Made by a program: the position numbers and the translations under genes. A stretch of 64,000 nt of DNA from NCBI RefSeq assembly GCF_016862095.1, contig NZ_BOMH01000040.1, positions 58,701 to 122,700 of the forward strand. Reading direction: 5' to 3'. This DNA comes from Actinoplanes cyaneus (GTDB lineage: Bacteria; Actinomycetota; Actinomycetes; Mycobacteriales; Micromonosporaceae). This document shows positions 63,500 to 64,000 of the stretch, piece after piece (position 1 is the first letter of the stretch; each line of letters opens with the position of its first letter). The notes under the pieces are model-generated. The model made no database searches and was not told where the DNA came from. It was given only the letters and a program-made list of their open reading frames with translations.

Positions 63500-63939
63500 G
63501 GGCCGCCGGGCGCCCTCCGGACAACTTCGGGCGCTGCCCACCCCAGAAGCACCGCCCCCACTCACCGCGTCCCTCCCGGCCCCCGCGGCGTCCCGTCACC
63601 GCGTCCATCCCGGCCCCGGCCCCGCTGTCGGCCCCGCAGCGTCTGGTCACCGCGTCCCTCCCGGCCCCAGCCCTGGCTGCCGGCCCCGCGGCGTCCGGTC
63701 ACCGCGTCCATCGCGGCTGCCGGCCCCGCGGCCGATCATCGCCGCAAACCTGGTCCCCGCGGCCGATGGCCGTGGCAATCCTGGCTCCTGGTCCACAACA
63801 ACGACCGCCGTGCCTGATCACCGCGTAGCAGCCACTACGGGCACCGCGGCAGCCTCCGCCAGCTGGTGATGGGCGCGCCGTCATTCCTGCGGGAGCCCGG
63901 CATTTGGTGCACGAACGTTCGCTTCCGCTCTCGGCCGAC
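63500..63939. other. Right-end intergenic region without a supported gene
   Basis: Pro/Ala/Arg-rich frames, no ribosome sites and strongly repetitive DNA (see the repeat at 63562-63730). No protein-like gene, RNA or clear promoter is visible. Confidence 0.45.
63562..63730. repeat. Imperfect GC-rich repeat cluster
   Basis: TCACCGCGTCCMTCSCGGC occurs four times, starting at 63562, 63596, 63647 and 63699, with CCGGCCCCGCRGCGTC words between. Spacings are 34, 51 and 52 bases. Function unknown; probably local duplication. Confidence 0.65.
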
Positions 63940-64000
63940 GCTCACGGTCGTCCCACCGCGCGAAACACCCCTGAGCACCAGCTGCGCCCGGCCGGCTGGG
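63940..64000. repeat. 62-bp-family repeat, partial copy (locus C, cut by window edge)
   Basis: CTCACGGTCG (63941) followed 20 bases later by CGAAACACCCCTGAGCACC (63961 onward) matches locus A (5373 and 5394, offset 21), where the second block differs at one base. It ends GGCCGGCTGGG at the window edge, so the array may continue. Confidence 0.7.

Overview
The window is chromosomal DNA from a high-GC actinomycete. The best fit is Micromonosporaceae, probably an Actinoplanes-like genus (inference). Signs are the very high G+C, many GTG starts, the gene order smc - ftsY - amtB - glnK - glnD - ffh, a SepIVA-type septation protein beside rnc/rpmF, DUF3515 next to ddl, and two cell-wall proteins with LAxTG (sortase E-type) sorting signals. 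No rRNA, tRNA, prophage, transposase or CRISPR array was found.

Layout. 1-5.1 kb: a partial DUF402 gene, proS, an ECF sigma factor overlapping a membrane beta-propeller gene (candidate anti-sigma/sensor), and an amidohydrolase. 5.5-7.4 kb: ffh and a small membrane protein. 7.6-25.6 kb: an accessory cell-envelope polysaccharide island (Stealth phosphotransferase, nucleotide-sugar dehydrogenase, GtrA/GtrB-like pair with a GT-C-like membrane protein, acyltransferase-SGNH, fused GT4-GT28 protein, two long GT2 paralogues, membrane methyltransferase, secreted CAP protein). 25.6-39.1 kb: glnD, glnK, amtB with a good GlnR-type operator, an APH-fold kinase, ftsY, PhoD-like phosphatase, DinB/DUF664, a lipoprotein, a HAD hydrolase and smc. 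40.8-45.5 kb: a compact three-gene PelF/PelG/PelA-like operon lying between smc and fpg. 45.8-52.0 kb: the minus-strand block rsmD-coaD, sepIVA-yceD-rpmF-plsX-rnc-PIG-V-fpg. 52.4-54.8 kb: two sortase-substrate surface proteins. 54.9-63.5 kb: DUF952, recG, fakA-like, rpmB, GNAT, thiL, a stand-alone Lrp ligand domain, DUF3515, ddl and a phosphatase-like protein whose catalytic Cys is replaced by Ser.

How it fits together. The housekeeping backbone covers co-translational targeting (ffh, ftsY), nitrogen sensing (amtB-glnK-glnD), chromosome segregation (smc), ribosome/RNA/lipid genes (rpmF, rpmB, rnc, plsX), DNA repair (fpg, recG) and cofactor or wall synthesis (coaD, thiL, ddl). Two glycan-export cassettes sit at junctions of this backbone, glnD|ffh and fpg|smc.

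The most unusual content is non-coding. (i) A dispersed hairpin family occurs in three intergenic copies with compensatory changes in the arms. (ii) A roughly 470-bp element has 71-bp inverted repeats that are 69/71 identical. (iii) A 62-bp repeat family occurs at three loci. (iv) A 25-bp tandem array fills a convergent intergenic gap. (v) Tandem duplications overlap gene 3' ends. The protein highlights are the Pel-like operon with a repeated ETxLF motif in a long disordered tail, and the Cys-to-Ser pseudophosphatase.
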